Assembly (NCBI RefSeq): GCF_022346885.1
Contig: NZ_JAKRNK010000003.1
Span: 1-64,000 of the forward strand
DNA from: Paenibacillus sp. ACRRX
GTDB taxonomy: Bacteria; Bacillota; Bacilli; Paenibacillales; Paenibacillaceae
Reading direction: 5' to 3'
DNA: 64,000 nucleotides
The notes under the pieces are model-generated. The model saw only the letters and a program-made list of their open reading frames with translations, was not told where the DNA came from and did no database searches. Position 1 is the stretch's first letter, and each line of letters starts with the position of its first letter. Shown piece by piece: positions 20,434 to 30,255 of this stretch. Both the position numbers and the translations under genes were made by a program.

Positions 20434-21316
20434 CTAATATTCTCCATAAATATTCTCCAATTAATCCTAACATAATCATAATAAGCCCTATTAAAAACGT
20501 GATTAATGCAATTATTGAAGTCCAACCTTGTATATTTGTTACTCCAGTAAGAGCATTAATAATTACAAACATTCCATAGAGAAAACTAAAAAATGCAACT
20601 ATAAAGCCTGTCAAAGACATGAAACGAATTGGGACATACGAAAAGCTCACAAAAGAATCAATAAACAATTTAATCTTTTTAGATAGCGTCCATCTTGATT
20701 GCCCTAACTTTCTTTCTTCCCTAGTATAGGGTACAACACTTCTTTCATGACCTAACCAATAGATTAAACTCATAATATTCGTGTTTTTTTCATTGATTTG
20801 ATTTAGCTCTTGAACAATTTGTCTATCGATTAGGACAAAGTCAAACCCGCCCTGCGGGTAGCCTTTAATCGCAAGCTTGTCCATGAAGAAATAATAAGTA
20901 TTTGAAAATGCTTTCTGTGAGAACGATTCTTCTCTATCCTGTCTAGTCGCAAGAACCACTTTATTCCCGTCTTCCCAACGGCTAAGCATATCAGCAAATA
21001 ATTCAGGAGGATCCTGTAGATCCGCAGAGATTATCCCTACTATATCACCTTCTACATGATGAAGACCTGCCTGTATGGCAGCCATTGAACCACAGTTTTT
21101 ACTTAATTTTACTACTTTTATTCTATTGTCCTTCTCTTTTTCTTCTAACAATAACTGAAGTGAATTATCACCTGATCCATCATCCACAAATACGAACTCT
21201 AGCTCATATTCAGTTAATAGACTCTGCAGATTCTGCAGTCTTGGTACGGTGTGTGGGATATTAAGTTCATTGTAATAAACCGGAACAAGAATAGAAAAAA
21301 GCTTTTTACTTGCCAT
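20384..21316 (-). CDS. gtrB: GtrB-like polyprenyl-phosphate glycosyltransferase (GT2)
   Basis: A 310-residue family-2 glycosyltransferase that loads a hexose, often glucose, onto undecaprenyl phosphate. The GT-A domain shows [23 protein letters not shown] and SADLQDPPE (metal-binding Asp residues). Two C-terminal transmembrane helices (about 230-295) and the tail [14 protein letters not shown] are as in GtrB/ArnC proteins. It overlaps the aminotransferase gene by 11 bases. The transferred sugar is not predictable. It pairs with GtrA and possibly the membrane protein at 25354. Confidence 0.88.
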   Translation of the reverse strand: MASKKLFSILVPVYYNELNIPHTVPRLQNLQSLLTEYELEFVFVDDGSGDNSLQLLLEEKEKDNRIKVVKLSKNCGSMAAIQAGLHHVEGDIVGIISADLQDPPELFADMLSRWEDGNKVVLATRQDREESFSQKAFSNTYYFFMDKLAIKGYPQGGFDFVLIDRQIVQELNQINEKNTNIMSLIYWLGHERSVVPYTREERKLGQSRWTLSKKIKLFIDSFVSFSYVPIRFMSLTGFIVAFFSFLYGMFVIINALTGVTNIQGWTSIIALITFLIGLIMIMLGLIGEYLWRILDETRKRPAFVIDEVFK

Positions 21317-22400
21317 AACGATTTATTACCTCCACAACTTTTCTCACATCTGTCATATCCATAACAGGACTGATCGGTAGACTCAATACTTCCTTGTGGA
21401 TCTTTTCTGATATAGGGAAATTCAGCTGCCCCCATTCGCTGTATGCTTCTTGTTTATGTGGTGGAATTGGGTAGTGAATTAGAGTTTGAATATCATGCTC
21501 TAATAAATATTTCTGCAAACTATCCCTGTTATCAGCTCTCACTACAAATAAATGCCAAACGTGAGACTCCGGTTCATGCATTACAGAAGGTAGAACAATC
21601 AAAGGATTATTGATAAAATTCAAGTAGTAATTTGCAATTTCTCTTCTTTTTAAGTTATCTTCGTCAAGGTATTTCAATTTAACGCTTAATAGGGAAGCCT
21701 GCATCTCATCTAGTCTACTGTTGACCCCTTTATAAATATTCTCATATTTTCTATGTGAACCGTAGTTTCTAATAGCAAAGAGTTTTTGTGCTAAAGAATC
21801 ATCATTAGTAGTTACAGCTCCGGCATCGCCTAAAGCCCCTAAGTTCTTACCAGGGTAAAAACTAAAGGCAGCAGCGTCGCCTAGATTGCCTGCTCTTTTT
21901 CTATCGTATACAGCCCCATGGGCCTGCGCACAATCTTCTATAACTTTTAAATTATGCTTCTTAGCAATACGATTAATAACATCCATATCACATGTCTGTC
22001 CATAAAGATGCACAACCATAATAGCTTTTGTATTCGAAGTTATTTTCTCCTCTATTAAGGCAGGATCTATATTGTAGGTGTGCAAGTCCGGCTCAACAAG
22101 AATAGGTGTGGCACCATTCATAGAAACAGAAAGAATTGAAGCTATATAGGTATTGGATGGGACTATTACTTCATCCCCTTCACCTATCTCATATGCTCTG
22201 ATAATAAGTGCAAGTGCATCCAATCCATTAGCAACACCTATACAATGCTTTGATCCGCAATATTGAGCAAATGCAGCTTCAAATCGTTTAACATCCTCTC
22301 CGAGTACATACCATCCGGAGTGCATGAATTTTTGAATAGCATCCATCATCTCATGTTCATGTCTTAAATTAATCTTCTTTAAATCCAAAAAATTAATCAT
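21306..22400 (-). CDS. fdtB: dTDP-3-oxo-6-deoxyhexose aminotransferase (FdtB/QdtB, DegT/DnrJ/EryC1 family)
   Basis: A 364-residue PLP enzyme that adds the 3-amino group to a dTDP-3-oxo-6-deoxyhexose. The PLP-binding Lys185 is in [14 protein letters not shown], and the cofactor Asp lies in [11 protein letters not shown]. The start is ATG 22400 after AGGTGAG; the GTG nine bases earlier is part of that site. It overlaps the acetyltransferase gene by 8 bases (ATGATTAA). Neighbouring FdtA-like isomerase and FdtC-like acetyltransferase genes fix the pathway. Whether the product is Fuc3N or Qui3N depends on the isomerase. Confidence 0.88.
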   Translation of the reverse strand: MINFLDLKKINLRHEHEMMDAIQKFMHSGWYVLGEDVKRFEAAFAQYCGSKHCIGVANGLDALALIIRAYEIGEGDEVIVPSNTYIASILSVSMNGATPILVEPDLHTYNIDPALIEEKITSNTKAIMVVHLYGQTCDMDVINRIAKKHNLKVIEDCAQAHGAVYDRKRAGNLGDAAAFSFYPGKNLGALGDAGAVTTNDDSLAQKLFAIRNYGSHRKYENIYKGVNSRLDEMQASLLSVKLKYLDEDNLKRREIANYYLNFINNPLIVLPSVMHEPESHVWHLFVVRADNRDSLQKYLLEHDIQTLIHYPIPPHKQEAYSEWGQLNFPISEKIHKEVLSLPISPVMDMTDVRKVVEVINRYGK

Positions 22401-22950
22401 TTTTCTCACCTAGTATTGAATTATTTAACTCATATTGTTTGCTACACTTAACGCACACCAAATCAGAGTTTATTTTCTCACCACAGTTACATATATAATC
22501 AATAAATTTTGCTGGATTTCCAAACCATAAAGAATTATTAGGTATATCCTTTGTTACAACAGAACCAGCACCTATCATCGCATATTTTCCAATTGTGACT
22601 CCAGCTATTATTGTAGAATTCGCACCAATAGATGCCCATTCCTCTATAACGGTCTCGAGAAAATGATCAGGATACTGCTTTGAACGTGGTCTTAGATCAT
22701 TTGTAAAGGTAACATTTGGGCCAATGAATACATTATCTTTAATTCTCGCTCCATCCCAAATATACACACCTGATTTAACAGTAACATTGTTTCCTAAAAT
22801 AACGTCATTCTCAATAAAAGTATGATCATTAATATTGCAATTCTCACCAATAGTTGCACCAGGTAGAATATGGGAAAATGCCCAAATACGAGTCTCTTCT
22901 CCTATATTGTCAGTTTCCACTAGCGCTTGTGGATGTTTATAGTACTTCAT
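22393..22950 (-). CDS. fdtC: Sugar N-acetyltransferase with left-handed beta-helix (FdtC/QdtC-like)
   Basis: A 185-residue acetyltransferase that should acetylate the 3-amino group of the dTDP sugar. Hexapeptide repeats ([20 protein letters not shown] and later) build the left-handed beta-helix. Catalytic-type NDL and SIGANSTI segments follow. The C-terminal tail has two Cys pairs (CNC and CVKC) resembling a small zinc ribbon. The start ATG 22950 follows GAGGTG; a longer reading to 23019 lies inside the upstream gene. It overlaps the FdtA gene by 14 bases, which implies translational coupling. Confidence 0.85.
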   Translation of the reverse strand: MKYYKHPQALVETDNIGEETRIWAFSHILPGATIGENCNINDHTFIENDVILGNNVTVKSGVYIWDGARIKDNVFIGPNVTFTNDLRPRSKQYPDHFLETVIEEWASIGANSTIIAGVTIGKYAMIGAGSVVTKDIPNNSLWFGNPAKFIDYICNCGEKINSDLVCVKCSKQYELNNSILGEKND

Positions 22951-23347
22951 TTTTGTACACCTCACAAAAGTCATCATAGCTATGAATATAGTCTTCTGAC
23001 TCATAATGATGTGAAGCAAGCACTAGTAATATACAATCCTCTGAAAAATCATACATTTCATGCCAATCATCAGGCTCGAGTAAAAGCATTGTTTGAGGCG
23101 CATCTAATGACACTTCATCTACCCGTTTCAAATTATCAAGAGAAACTTTGCAAGATCCTGAGATAGAGATAAGAGCTTGTCTCGTCTTATAATGAGCATG
23201 TCCGCCTCTTCTAACATCATGCTTTGCTCCATATATATAAAACACTCGTTTTATATCAAAAGGAACTTGGAGATTAGACTCTATTACGGATAGACTTCCC
23301 CTTACTGGATCTGAATGAACCTTTATATCCATTAAGCAACTTTGCAT
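22937..23347 (-). CDS. fdtA: dTDP-4-oxo-6-deoxy-D-glucose 3,4-ketoisomerase (FdtA/QdtA)
   Basis: A 136-residue cupin of the FdtA/QdtA family that moves the keto group of dTDP-4-keto-6-deoxyglucose from C4 to C3. The hallmark RRGGHAHYKTRQ (about residue 46) includes the catalytic His residues; LLLEPDDWHEMYDFSED completes the cupin. The start ATG 23347 has AAAGGA at proper spacing and lies 3 bases from the rmlB stop. FdtA and QdtA differ in C4 stereochemistry, and I could not tell them apart by eye. Confidence 0.88.
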   Translation of the reverse strand: MQSCLMDIKVHSDPVRGSLSVIESNLQVPFDIKRVFYIYGAKHDVRRGGHAHYKTRQALISISGSCKVSLDNLKRVDEVSLDAPQTMLLLEPDDWHEMYDFSEDCILLVLASHHYESEDYIHSYDDFCEVYKNEVL

Positions 23348-23349
23348 AT

Positions 23350-24396
23350 TTAGTTCCTTTCCAACTGAAATTGATGGACGTACCACTCCACAGTCTTCTT
23401 AATACCAGTCTCGAAATTTTCATCTGCCATCCAGTTGAGTTCCGTTTCAATCTTAGTAGCGTCAATAGCATATCTACGATCATGTCCCGGTCGATCATTT
23501 ACATGACGAATTAATTCTTTATAGCTATTCAAACTTTTATCTTTCACGTGTGAAGCAATGTCATCTAGTAGTTCACAGATAAGCGTTGCTATATAGATAT
23601 TTTCACGCTCGTTACGTCCACCGATATTGTAGGTTTCGCCACTGTCACCCTCATGATACACCAAGTCTATACCCTTGCAATGATCGGTAACATAAAGCCA
23701 ATCCCTCACATTTTTACCATCACCATAAATAGGAATTGTCTTAGCATTAAGTGCGTTATCAATGATTGTTGGTATTAATTTCTCACGATGCTGCTTTGGA
23801 CCATAGTTATTAGAACAGTTTGTAGTCACCACATTCAAACCATAAGTATGGTAGTAGCTCCTAACAATCATATCAGAACTTGCTTTACTAGCACTGTAAG
23901 GGGAGTTCGGAGCATACGGTGTTTCCTCAGTGAATAGCCCTGTCTCTCCTAAAGTTCCATATACTTCATCTGTCGATATATGATGAAACCTGCAACCTTC
24001 ATAGCCACTTTTGTACTTAAAAGGCGCCTCCATCCAATATTCTCTTGCCGTATTCAATAACACAAAAGTACCTTTAACATTAGTTTCAATAAACGACTCT
24101 GGAGACTTTATTGAATTGTCCACATGAGATTCTGCAGCAAAATGAATTACACCTTCAATGCTAAATTCTTCAAACAATCGGCTTACTAAAACTTGATCAC
24201 AGATATCGCCTTGTCGGAAAATATATCTAGGGTGATTTATTACCTCCGATAAATTCCTTGTATTTCCTGCATAAGTTAACTTATCTAGGTTAATCAGAGT
24301 ATAATCCTCGTATTTCTTTAGAAAATACGGGATGAAATTTGAACCAATAAAACCAGCCCCGCCAGTTACAAGTATTGTTTTAAGATTGTTATCCAT
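23350..24396 (-). CDS. rmlB: dTDP-glucose 4,6-dehydratase
   Basis: A 348-residue short-chain dehydrogenase/reductase-type enzyme making dTDP-4-keto-6-deoxyglucose. The NAD site is [12 protein letters not shown]. The active-site segments [10 protein letters not shown] and YSASKASSD (Tyr-x3-Lys) are intact, and [11 protein letters not shown] is typical. The start ATG 24396 overlaps the rmlA stop; its ribosome binding site is weak, which suggests coupling. No rmlC or rmlD follows. The product is instead taken by the FdtA-like enzyme encoded next. Confidence 0.93.
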   Translation of the reverse strand: MDNNLKTILVTGGAGFIGSNFIPYFLKKYEDYTLINLDKLTYAGNTRNLSEVINHPRYIFRQGDICDQVLVSRLFEEFSIEGVIHFAAESHVDNSIKSPESFIETNVKGTFVLLNTAREYWMEAPFKYKSGYEGCRFHHISTDEVYGTLGETGLFTEETPYAPNSPYSASKASSDMIVRSYYHTYGLNVVTTNCSNNYGPKQHREKLIPTIIDNALNAKTIPIYGDGKNVRDWLYVTDHCKGIDLVYHEGDSGETYNIGGRNERENIYIATLICELLDDIASHVKDKSLNSYKELIRHVNDRPGHDRRYAIDATKIETELNWMADENFETGIKKTVEWYVHQFQLERN

Positions 24397-25306
24397 AATA
24401 AGCATGTTCCATTTCATTTTGATTTTTTCTATCTGATATACTTTGCTTTGCGATATCCAACAAATACTGTCCATACTCATTCTTGAGCATGCTCTGACCA
24501 AGTAATTCTAATTGTTCAGCTGAAATATATCCTTTGTAAAAAGCTATTTCCTCAATACACGCCACTTTAAAACCTTGTCTCTTCTCCACTGTTTCAATAA
24601 AATGGGAGGCTTGCATCAAAGAATCATGCGTCCCTGTGTCCAACCATGCAAAACCACGACCTAGAAGTTCAACATTTAGCTTTCCTCTTTTAAGATATGC
24701 ATTATTTATATCTGTGATTTCGAGTTCGCCCCTGGCTGATGGCTCAATTTGTTTGGCAATCTGAACAACATTGTTATCATAAAAATATAGGCCTGTAACT
24801 GCAAATTGAGATTTAGGATACTCAGGTTTCTCTTCGATAGATTTAACCTTCAAATCATGATCAAATTCTACCACGCCAAATCGTTTAGGATCCTTAACTT
24901 TATAACCGAACACGGTTGCGCCCTCTTCACGTTTTGCAACCTTCATTAACAGTTCTGAGAATCCTTGTCCATAATAAATATTATCTCCCAGTATTAAAGC
25001 AACATTATCTTCTCCGATAAACTCTTCTCCAATGATGAAAGCTTGAGCTAGTCCATCTGGAGATGGTTGAACGGCGTAGCTTAGCTGAAGGCCTAACTCA
25101 TTCCCATTTCCTAGTAACTGTTTAAATCTAGGAGTATCCTCAGGAGTTGAGATTATCAGTATTTCAGTAATACCAGCTAGCATTAATACAGATAGCGGGT
25201 AATAAATCATAGGTTTATCGTAAATCGGAAGCAACTGCTTGGATATTGTCTTAGTTAAAGGATACAGCCGCGTACCGCTACCGCCTGCTAAGATGATTCC
25301 TTTCAT
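24389..25306 (-). CDS. rmlA: Glucose-1-phosphate thymidylyltransferase
   Basis: A 305-residue nucleotidyltransferase making dTDP-glucose from dTTP and glucose-1-phosphate. The signature [16 protein letters not shown] begins at residue 3, and EEKPEYPKS and [10 protein letters not shown] are family motifs. The start ATG 25306 follows AGGTG. The C-terminal end is slightly longer than usual (about 15 residues) and overlaps rmlB by 8 bases. It opens the dTDP-amino-sugar branch of the glycan operon. Confidence 0.93.
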   Translation of the reverse strand: MKGIILAGGSGTRLYPLTKTISKQLLPIYDKPMIYYPLSVLMLAGITEILIISTPEDTPRFKQLLGNGNELGLQLSYAVQPSPDGLAQAFIIGEEFIGEDNVALILGDNIYYGQGFSELLMKVAKREEGATVFGYKVKDPKRFGVVEFDHDLKVKSIEEKPEYPKSQFAVTGLYFYDNNVVQIAKQIEPSARGELEITDINNAYLKRGKLNVELLGRGFAWLDTGTHDSLMQASHFIETVEKRQGFKVACIEEIAFYKGYISAEQLELLGQSMLKNEYGQYLLDIAKQSISDRKNQNEMEHAYYG

Positions 25307-25353
25307 ATGCAAACACCTCATTTTAAAAAAAGCTTTTTAAAGGCACTTTTCTA

Positions 25354-26847
25354 TCATTTCTTCAACTTCTTAGAAATAGACTTATCCCAAACATAAATCT
25401 CATGTTGTTCAATTTTATGAATTTCTGTAGGTTCCCCAAACGATTTAATTACCGTTTGTTTATTCACTTGTCCCCAATTATCATTAGAAAAAACTATAAA
25501 ATTAACATCCTGGTTATACCATTTTTCATAACTCAACCATCTAAATGGCATAATTACTTCCCCATCCGATACTACAGGATATACATTTACTAATCCTTTG
25601 CTCTCTACTGTCAAATTCAAAGAGTTCCAATAAGAACCGTAGCCATGTTTCAAGTTATTTTCAACTAAAAATGTAGCAACCTTGTTTTCAGTCATATAAT
25701 TGATCTTAAAGGGCGTAACAACATATGTGCTGATAATAATTAGTGAAATAATACCTAACACAATGCGTTTCTTCATACCCAAGATGTTTATCTTAGAAAT
25801 TCCATATCTTCCAATAAATATCGTTATATAGATTAACATAGGAAACAAATAGCGTGTCGACCCCAAATCAACCGGCATGTTGCTTATTAAATATTCAAAA
25901 AAGTTTATTAGTATTGCGCATAATAAGAAAACATACATTCTATCCATTTTTTTTGATAAACTAAAATTTTTAACCGCATTATAAATTAAATATATTATTG
26001 TAATTAATAAAACAAAATGTATACCGCTCTTTATAGTTGAAAGTGACGCTATCTCTCCTCCAAAAATGTTTGCATCATATAGAGTTAACATTCCCTTTAT
26101 CGCTAACACGATATTATTTTTTATATTTTCGAACTCTACAAATTTTGCTATCCCAACCGAAGGGACATTAAAGCTCAATATAGAAAGTATTACTTTCGAT
26201 AATATGTACGATCCAACCGATGTCAGCACAACGTAAATATGCTTTTTCTGACGTTCTTGAATCCATAAGATCGCACTTGTTAAAATCATTGGCAAAACAA
26301 AAAACCATAACACAAATGGATCCGCTACAAGTGAAACAGTTGATAAAAACAAAAATAATGAATATTTGACAGCATTATTTTCTACATACTCAAGAAAAAT
26401 AAACGCAAGCAATACATATAGCATTGAGCTAATATGCATTGGACCATTTAGAATTTGACCTGCAACAAACTGTGAAGGAATCGCTATTAAAGAAAAGGTA
26501 ACAATGGAACTACTAATTTTAAACCCTTCTCTAGTTTTTCCTGATAAAAATACTGTACACCATACTACGCCCAGCAACCAAATCGCAGAGGCATATTTTA
26601 TGATTAAAGGAGTTATTCCTAACACAGAAACAAATAAGTAATAGAGAAATATTTCAGTCGTATAATACGAGCCTGTGGATAAATACCAATCCTTTAGAAA
26701 GTAATCTCCTTTTGTCATGGCATCTGCCATAAGAACTACGGATGCTGCATCAGAATGGATGGGTATTTTAAAAGTGAAATTAATATAATAAAAAAACAAT
26801 GCTAATGAGATCACTGAAAACAATGTGACTTTAATTATGCGAGACAA
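25354..26847 (-). CDS. Polytopic membrane protein, putative GT-C glycosyltransferase
   Basis: A 497-residue integral membrane protein with around ten hydrophobic segments and a soluble C-terminal part (about 400-497). I recognise no exact family. The architecture, and an acidic residue in the first outer loop (PIHSDAAS, residues 27-34), recall GT-C enzymes that use polyprenyl-phosphate sugars. With GtrA and GtrB nearby, it could be the specific transferase of a three-part decoration system. The start chosen is TTG 26847, five bases after GGAGGGG; the reading frame is open to 26931 but has no ribosome binding site there. A polymerase or sensor role is possible. The gene is strikingly AT-rich. 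Confidence 0.7.
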   Translation of the reverse strand: MSRIIKVTLFSVISLALFFYYINFTFKIPIHSDAASVVLMADAMTKGDYFLKDWYLSTGSYYTTEIFLYYLFVSVLGITPLIIKYASAIWLLGVVWCTVFLSGKTREGFKISSSIVTFSLIAIPSQFVAGQILNGPMHISSMLYVLLAFIFLEYVENNAVKYSLFLFLSTVSLVADPFVLWFFVLPMILTSAILWIQERQKKHIYVVLTSVGSYILSKVILSILSFNVPSVGIAKFVEFENIKNNIVLAIKGMLTLYDANIFGGEIASLSTIKSGIHFVLLITIIYLIYNAVKNFSLSKKMDRMYVFLLCAILINFFEYLISNMPVDLGSTRYLFPMLIYITIFIGRYGISKINILGMKKRIVLGIISLIIISTYVVTPFKINYMTENKVATFLVENNLKHGYGSYWNSLNLTVESKGLVNVYPVVSDGEVIMPFRWLSYEKWYNQDVNFIVFSNDNWGQVNKQTVIKSFGEPTEIHKIEQHEIYVWDKSISKKLKK

Positions 26848-26933
26848 ATCTACCCCTCCGCTATCGGCAATTAAATTAGAACAAATAATTTTATTATCTA
26901 TGAAACCTAATTTTTGGATCCGTCTAAGCAAAA

Positions 26934-26960
26934 GAATTAATCGGATTATCCGACTAATTC
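26934..26960 (-). terminator. hairpin with T tail overlapping a stop codon inside the glycan operon
   Basis: On the minus strand GAATTAGTCGG and CCGATTAATTC form an 11-bp stem (one G-U) with loop ATAAT, followed by TTTT. The stem includes the TAG stop (26956-26954) of the GT2-GT4 gene. It could be a partial terminator dividing the operon. Confidence 0.6.
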
Positions 26961-29203
26961 CTTTGCTTCAAATACGTTAAAATAGTATTTTCTATCATTT
27001 TATTTTCAGTAAAATATTGAGCATATTTATTTCTAGCCTGCTGCCCTAGGCTGAGCCTGTAATCAGCATTAGTTATAAGCTTATCTATATACTCCTCAAG
27101 CATCTTGCTGTTTTCATTTTCTATAAGAAGTCCGTCTATTTCATGTTCAATGATCTCTGGAATCCCGCCTGCGTTGGTTCCAATAACAGCTTTACCAAAT
27201 TGCATAGCTTCAAGATACACCAGTCCAAAGGACTCGTATCGAGAAGGAGCAATAAAAATATCACATTCACTTAATAACGTTGTTTTATCCTCTTCTGTTA
27301 CTTCTCCTAAAAACTGAACCTGTTCAGTGATTAATGGATACTTGGTCTGGAACCAAGATTTGATGGTCTTGCCGTTCTTAAATGGTATATTGTCTTGGCC
27401 AGCAATTTGAAACTTTACGTTACTATGCTTATGACAAATTGCAACTGCTGCGTCAAGTAGCAAATCAATACCCTTACGAGGCTCTAGACGGCCCAAAAAT
27501 AATAGATTAATATCATTTGAGTTCTGACATGATTGGTTAACGTAATTAATTGAACGATCCTCTAGCCCCAATGGAACAAGGTCAATCCCTATGCCTTTCC
27601 ACTCAATACCATACAATTGCCCGATAGTCTCCTTAACGTTATCAGATATCGTAATGACTCCACTAGAACTTTCTATAAACTGCTTCTCTAATTCAGAGGA
27701 TAGCTGCAAATCGCTGTTCCAGTTCCAATTCTGCATTTTAGCTGCAACTTTAAGTGGAGTCTCTAATCTAACATACGTCTTCAAACCTTTAATTTGGGAA
27801 CTGACCAATCCTTCATAATCCCATAAGGGTGACTCGAGTATTTGAATGTGTCCTTTGTTAAAAAGGTCCTCTACGATAAGCGAAGCCTTCCACGAGTATT
27901 CTAAATTTGTTTTAGTGACATGCATTTCATCGGGAAGAAAATCAAATATTGGCTGGTCCGCACGAACCAAATTAACGTTGATCACGTTTACATCGTTTAT
28001 AACCATTATTGCTTCTGGAGTACTACTGGTTATTACATACACAGAGTGACCTTTTGCAGCAATTCCTTCTGCTAGCACTTTAGTATAAGTAGCAACCCCT
28101 CCCATACCATATGGAGGATAATATTTACTTAGGAAACAAACACCGAAGCTATCTTCATCTTTAGTCTCTTCGACATGTGACTGCGGAGACTCTTCACTAT
28201 TCATAATTGCTGTGTCCATTCCAACTGTACTATCCTTTATAAAAGGAAGGAATGTAAACAGAGGCTCTAGGTTAAAGTTCGTTCTTCTTTGACCAAAGAA
28301 ACCATCGATGTATCCTCTCTTGACCCCTCTTTTCCACATTTTAATAAATGAAACATAGTCCTCTTTGTTAATATTCCCTTCTCTTAACCAATGCTTAAAT
28401 TCTTTTTTTCTTTTATTAGCGGTCAAGTAAGGCTTAATTAAACGACTTAAGAAACTTGCAATTCCTTTTGAATTCTTAATACCAAAGTACACCGTGTTTT
28501 TTACGATCGGATACCAATTCAGCTTGTAGATAGACGTTCTAATGTGTGATTTAGCAAATTCATGATGCATATAAGCTTCTTGATGATGGAAAATAGGATA
28601 ACCTGCTCTTGTTAATCTTACACATACATCACTCTCATCATGGTAATATTCGTAATATTCATCAAATCCGCCATTTTCCAGAAGAGCTTTTCTTAAGAAA
28701 GTACTATTTACACCCATCATAATATTAAATTTATGATTAATAGCTTGTATATATTGCCCGGGCTGCTCCCTCTTCACGTCAGCTTCGCCCCAAATATCAA
28801 TAATCCCATTATGGAATTGAAAATGGTCCCCTCCTGGACCATAGACTCTACCGCCGCCACCACCAATAATCTTATTTTGATCATACAATTCTTTAATTTG
28901 ATGTAACCAATTCGGCTCAGGAATTGCGTCATCATCAATAAAAGCAACTATATCACCGTTAGAAGCTTGTATACCTAAGTTTCTGGATATAGATAAGTTA
29001 GCCTCTGAGTTATTTACAATTTTAATCTTGCCCACATATCTTTCTAATATCTCTTTCGTTCGATCAGTGGAAGGTCCATTTACAACAACCACTTCAAAAT
29101 TCTCATAAAGTAGATGATTCAAACTTTTTAAAGTTCTTTCAAGATATTCATCTCTATTGTATGTGCATATTACTATTGAGAAAGACAAATCTACTTTGTT
29201 CAT
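26954..29203 (-). CDS. Bifunctional glycosyltransferase, GT2-GT4 fusion
   Basis: A 749-residue cytoplasmic protein with two glycosyltransferase modules. Residues 1-330 form a GT2 (GT-A) domain with FSIVICTYNRDEYLERTL and the metal site FIDDDAIPEPNW. An acidic linker (about 335-355) leads to a GT4 (GT-B) module starting FLSKYYPPYGMGGVATY, with the E-x7-E signature in SRYESFGLVYLEA. It should add two sugars, perhaps one repeat unit, to the growing chain. The ATG overlaps the preceding gene by ATGA and is preceded by GGGTGG. Substrates are unknown; D-rhamnose and the 3-acetamido sugar are the locally made donors. Confidence 0.85.
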   Translation of the reverse strand: MNKVDLSFSIVICTYNRDEYLERTLKSLNHLLYENFEVVVVNGPSTDRTKEILERYVGKIKIVNNSEANLSISRNLGIQASNGDIVAFIDDDAIPEPNWLHQIKELYDQNKIIGGGGGRVYGPGGDHFQFHNGIIDIWGEADVKREQPGQYIQAINHKFNIMMGVNSTFLRKALLENGGFDEYYEYYHDESDVCVRLTRAGYPIFHHQEAYMHHEFAKSHIRTSIYKLNWYPIVKNTVYFGIKNSKGIASFLSRLIKPYLTANKRKKEFKHWLREGNINKEDYVSFIKMWKRGVKRGYIDGFFGQRRTNFNLEPLFTFLPFIKDSTVGMDTAIMNSEESPQSHVEETKDEDSFGVCFLSKYYPPYGMGGVATYTKVLAEGIAAKGHSVYVITSSTPEAIMVINDVNVINVNLVRADQPIFDFLPDEMHVTKTNLEYSWKASLIVEDLFNKGHIQILESPLWDYEGLVSSQIKGLKTYVRLETPLKVAAKMQNWNWNSDLQLSSELEKQFIESSSGVITISDNVKETIGQLYGIEWKGIGIDLVPLGLEDRSINYVNQSCQNSNDINLLFLGRLEPRKGIDLLLDAAVAICHKHSNVKFQIAGQDNIPFKNGKTIKSWFQTKYPLITEQVQFLGEVTEEDKTTLLSECDIFIAPSRYESFGLVYLEAMQFGKAVIGTNAGGIPEIIEHEIDGLLIENENSKMLEEYIDKLITNADYRLSLGQQARNKYAQYFTENKMIENTILTYLKQRN

Positions 29204-30255
29204 AGTTTTTCCACCCGGCTAATAATTTGAATTAATGCTTCTGCCGTCTTCTCCACTGTAAATTGCTCCAACCATTCATATTGCTTGTTCACAAGACTAT
29301 TTTTAAGGTCATCATTTCCCAGAATATAAGATATCAGTTCAGCTATGTTCTCATACTCTTTTTCAATTATTTTAACTCCAGCTGATCCCATTGTTGATCG
29401 AATAGCCCCAGCGTCAAATGCAATGGTCGGAATTCCATAAGACATACTCTCTAGTAATGGGACACAGAATCCTTCATGCTCGCTCATACACAATAAAACA
29501 TCAGAGGTACGATAATGGAAGTCAAGTTCCTCCCCTGATACTTTTCCAGTGAATATAACATTATTCTTACATGGTAATGTTCCCTGAAGCTTCAATAGTT
29601 TTTCATAGTAAAGAGTATAGTTATTATAATCACCGACAAGATACAAAGTTGCCTTCGGATCAATATAAGTATAATAGTAATTAAAAACCTTTATAATATC
29701 TTCGTGTTTTTTATTCGGGGCAACTCTTCCTACAAATAAAAACTTAGCTCCTTCTTTATCTAGCTTCTTATTTGGTTGTTTTTTAACGGCTAAATCAACC
29801 ACGATTGGTAATACGGAACTCGGCTCACAATGCAGATTAGCTAGCTCCTCAACATTAAACTCAGAATCACCCACATAATAGTCGAACTGACCGACCAGTT
29901 GATTAAGTTGCTTTCTTCCCTCTAAACAATGAGTATAGTGGGGCTCCATCCCCTCAAAGAAATGGTGCGGAGTTATATTGTGATATAATAATATTTTTTT
30001 GCATTGTAGTTTTTTAACATGATTAATCAAGATTGATTTTCCTGAAAAGTGAAATATAACAATATCCGTTTTAGTCACAACAAGGCTCTCAATAGACTGT
30101 GTGAGTTCTTTGACTTTGTCATGAGTATATTTTGTATAAATGTAATTCTCTATATTAGATTTATCCATTATTAATGATAATTCTATACAGTGATTACTTA
30201 CTGCATCCCCATAATCTAGAGCGTCCATTATTTGATAAATTTTCACTTTGATCAA
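29200..30255 (-). CDS. Glycosyltransferase family 4 (possible rhamnosyl/mannosyltransferase)
   Basis: A 351-residue GT-B glycosyltransferase. The donor-site region shows KFLFVGRVAPNKKHEDII and the E-x7-E signature SEHEGFCVPLLESMSYG. Similar proteins in other clusters transfer mannose or rhamnose. The start is TTG 30255, four bases after AAGGAG and overlapping the end of the methyltransferase gene; GTG three codons later is an alternative. It precedes the GT2-GT4 fusion in the operon. Confidence 0.83.
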   Translation of the reverse strand: MIKVKIYQIMDALDYGDAVSNHCIELSLIMDKSNIENYIYTKYTHDKVKELTQSIESLVVTKTDIVIFHFSGKSILINHVKKLQCKKILLYHNITPHHFFEGMEPHYTHCLEGRKQLNQLVGQFDYYVGDSEFNVEELANLHCEPSSVLPIVVDLAVKKQPNKKLDKEGAKFLFVGRVAPNKKHEDIIKVFNYYYTYIDPKATLYLVGDYNNYTLYYEKLLKLQGTLPCKNNVIFTGKVSGEELDFHYRTSDVLLCMSEHEGFCVPLLESMSYGIPTIAFDAGAIRSTMGSAGVKIIEKEYENIAELISYILGNDDLKNSLVNKQYEWLEQFTVEKTAEALIQIISRVEKL

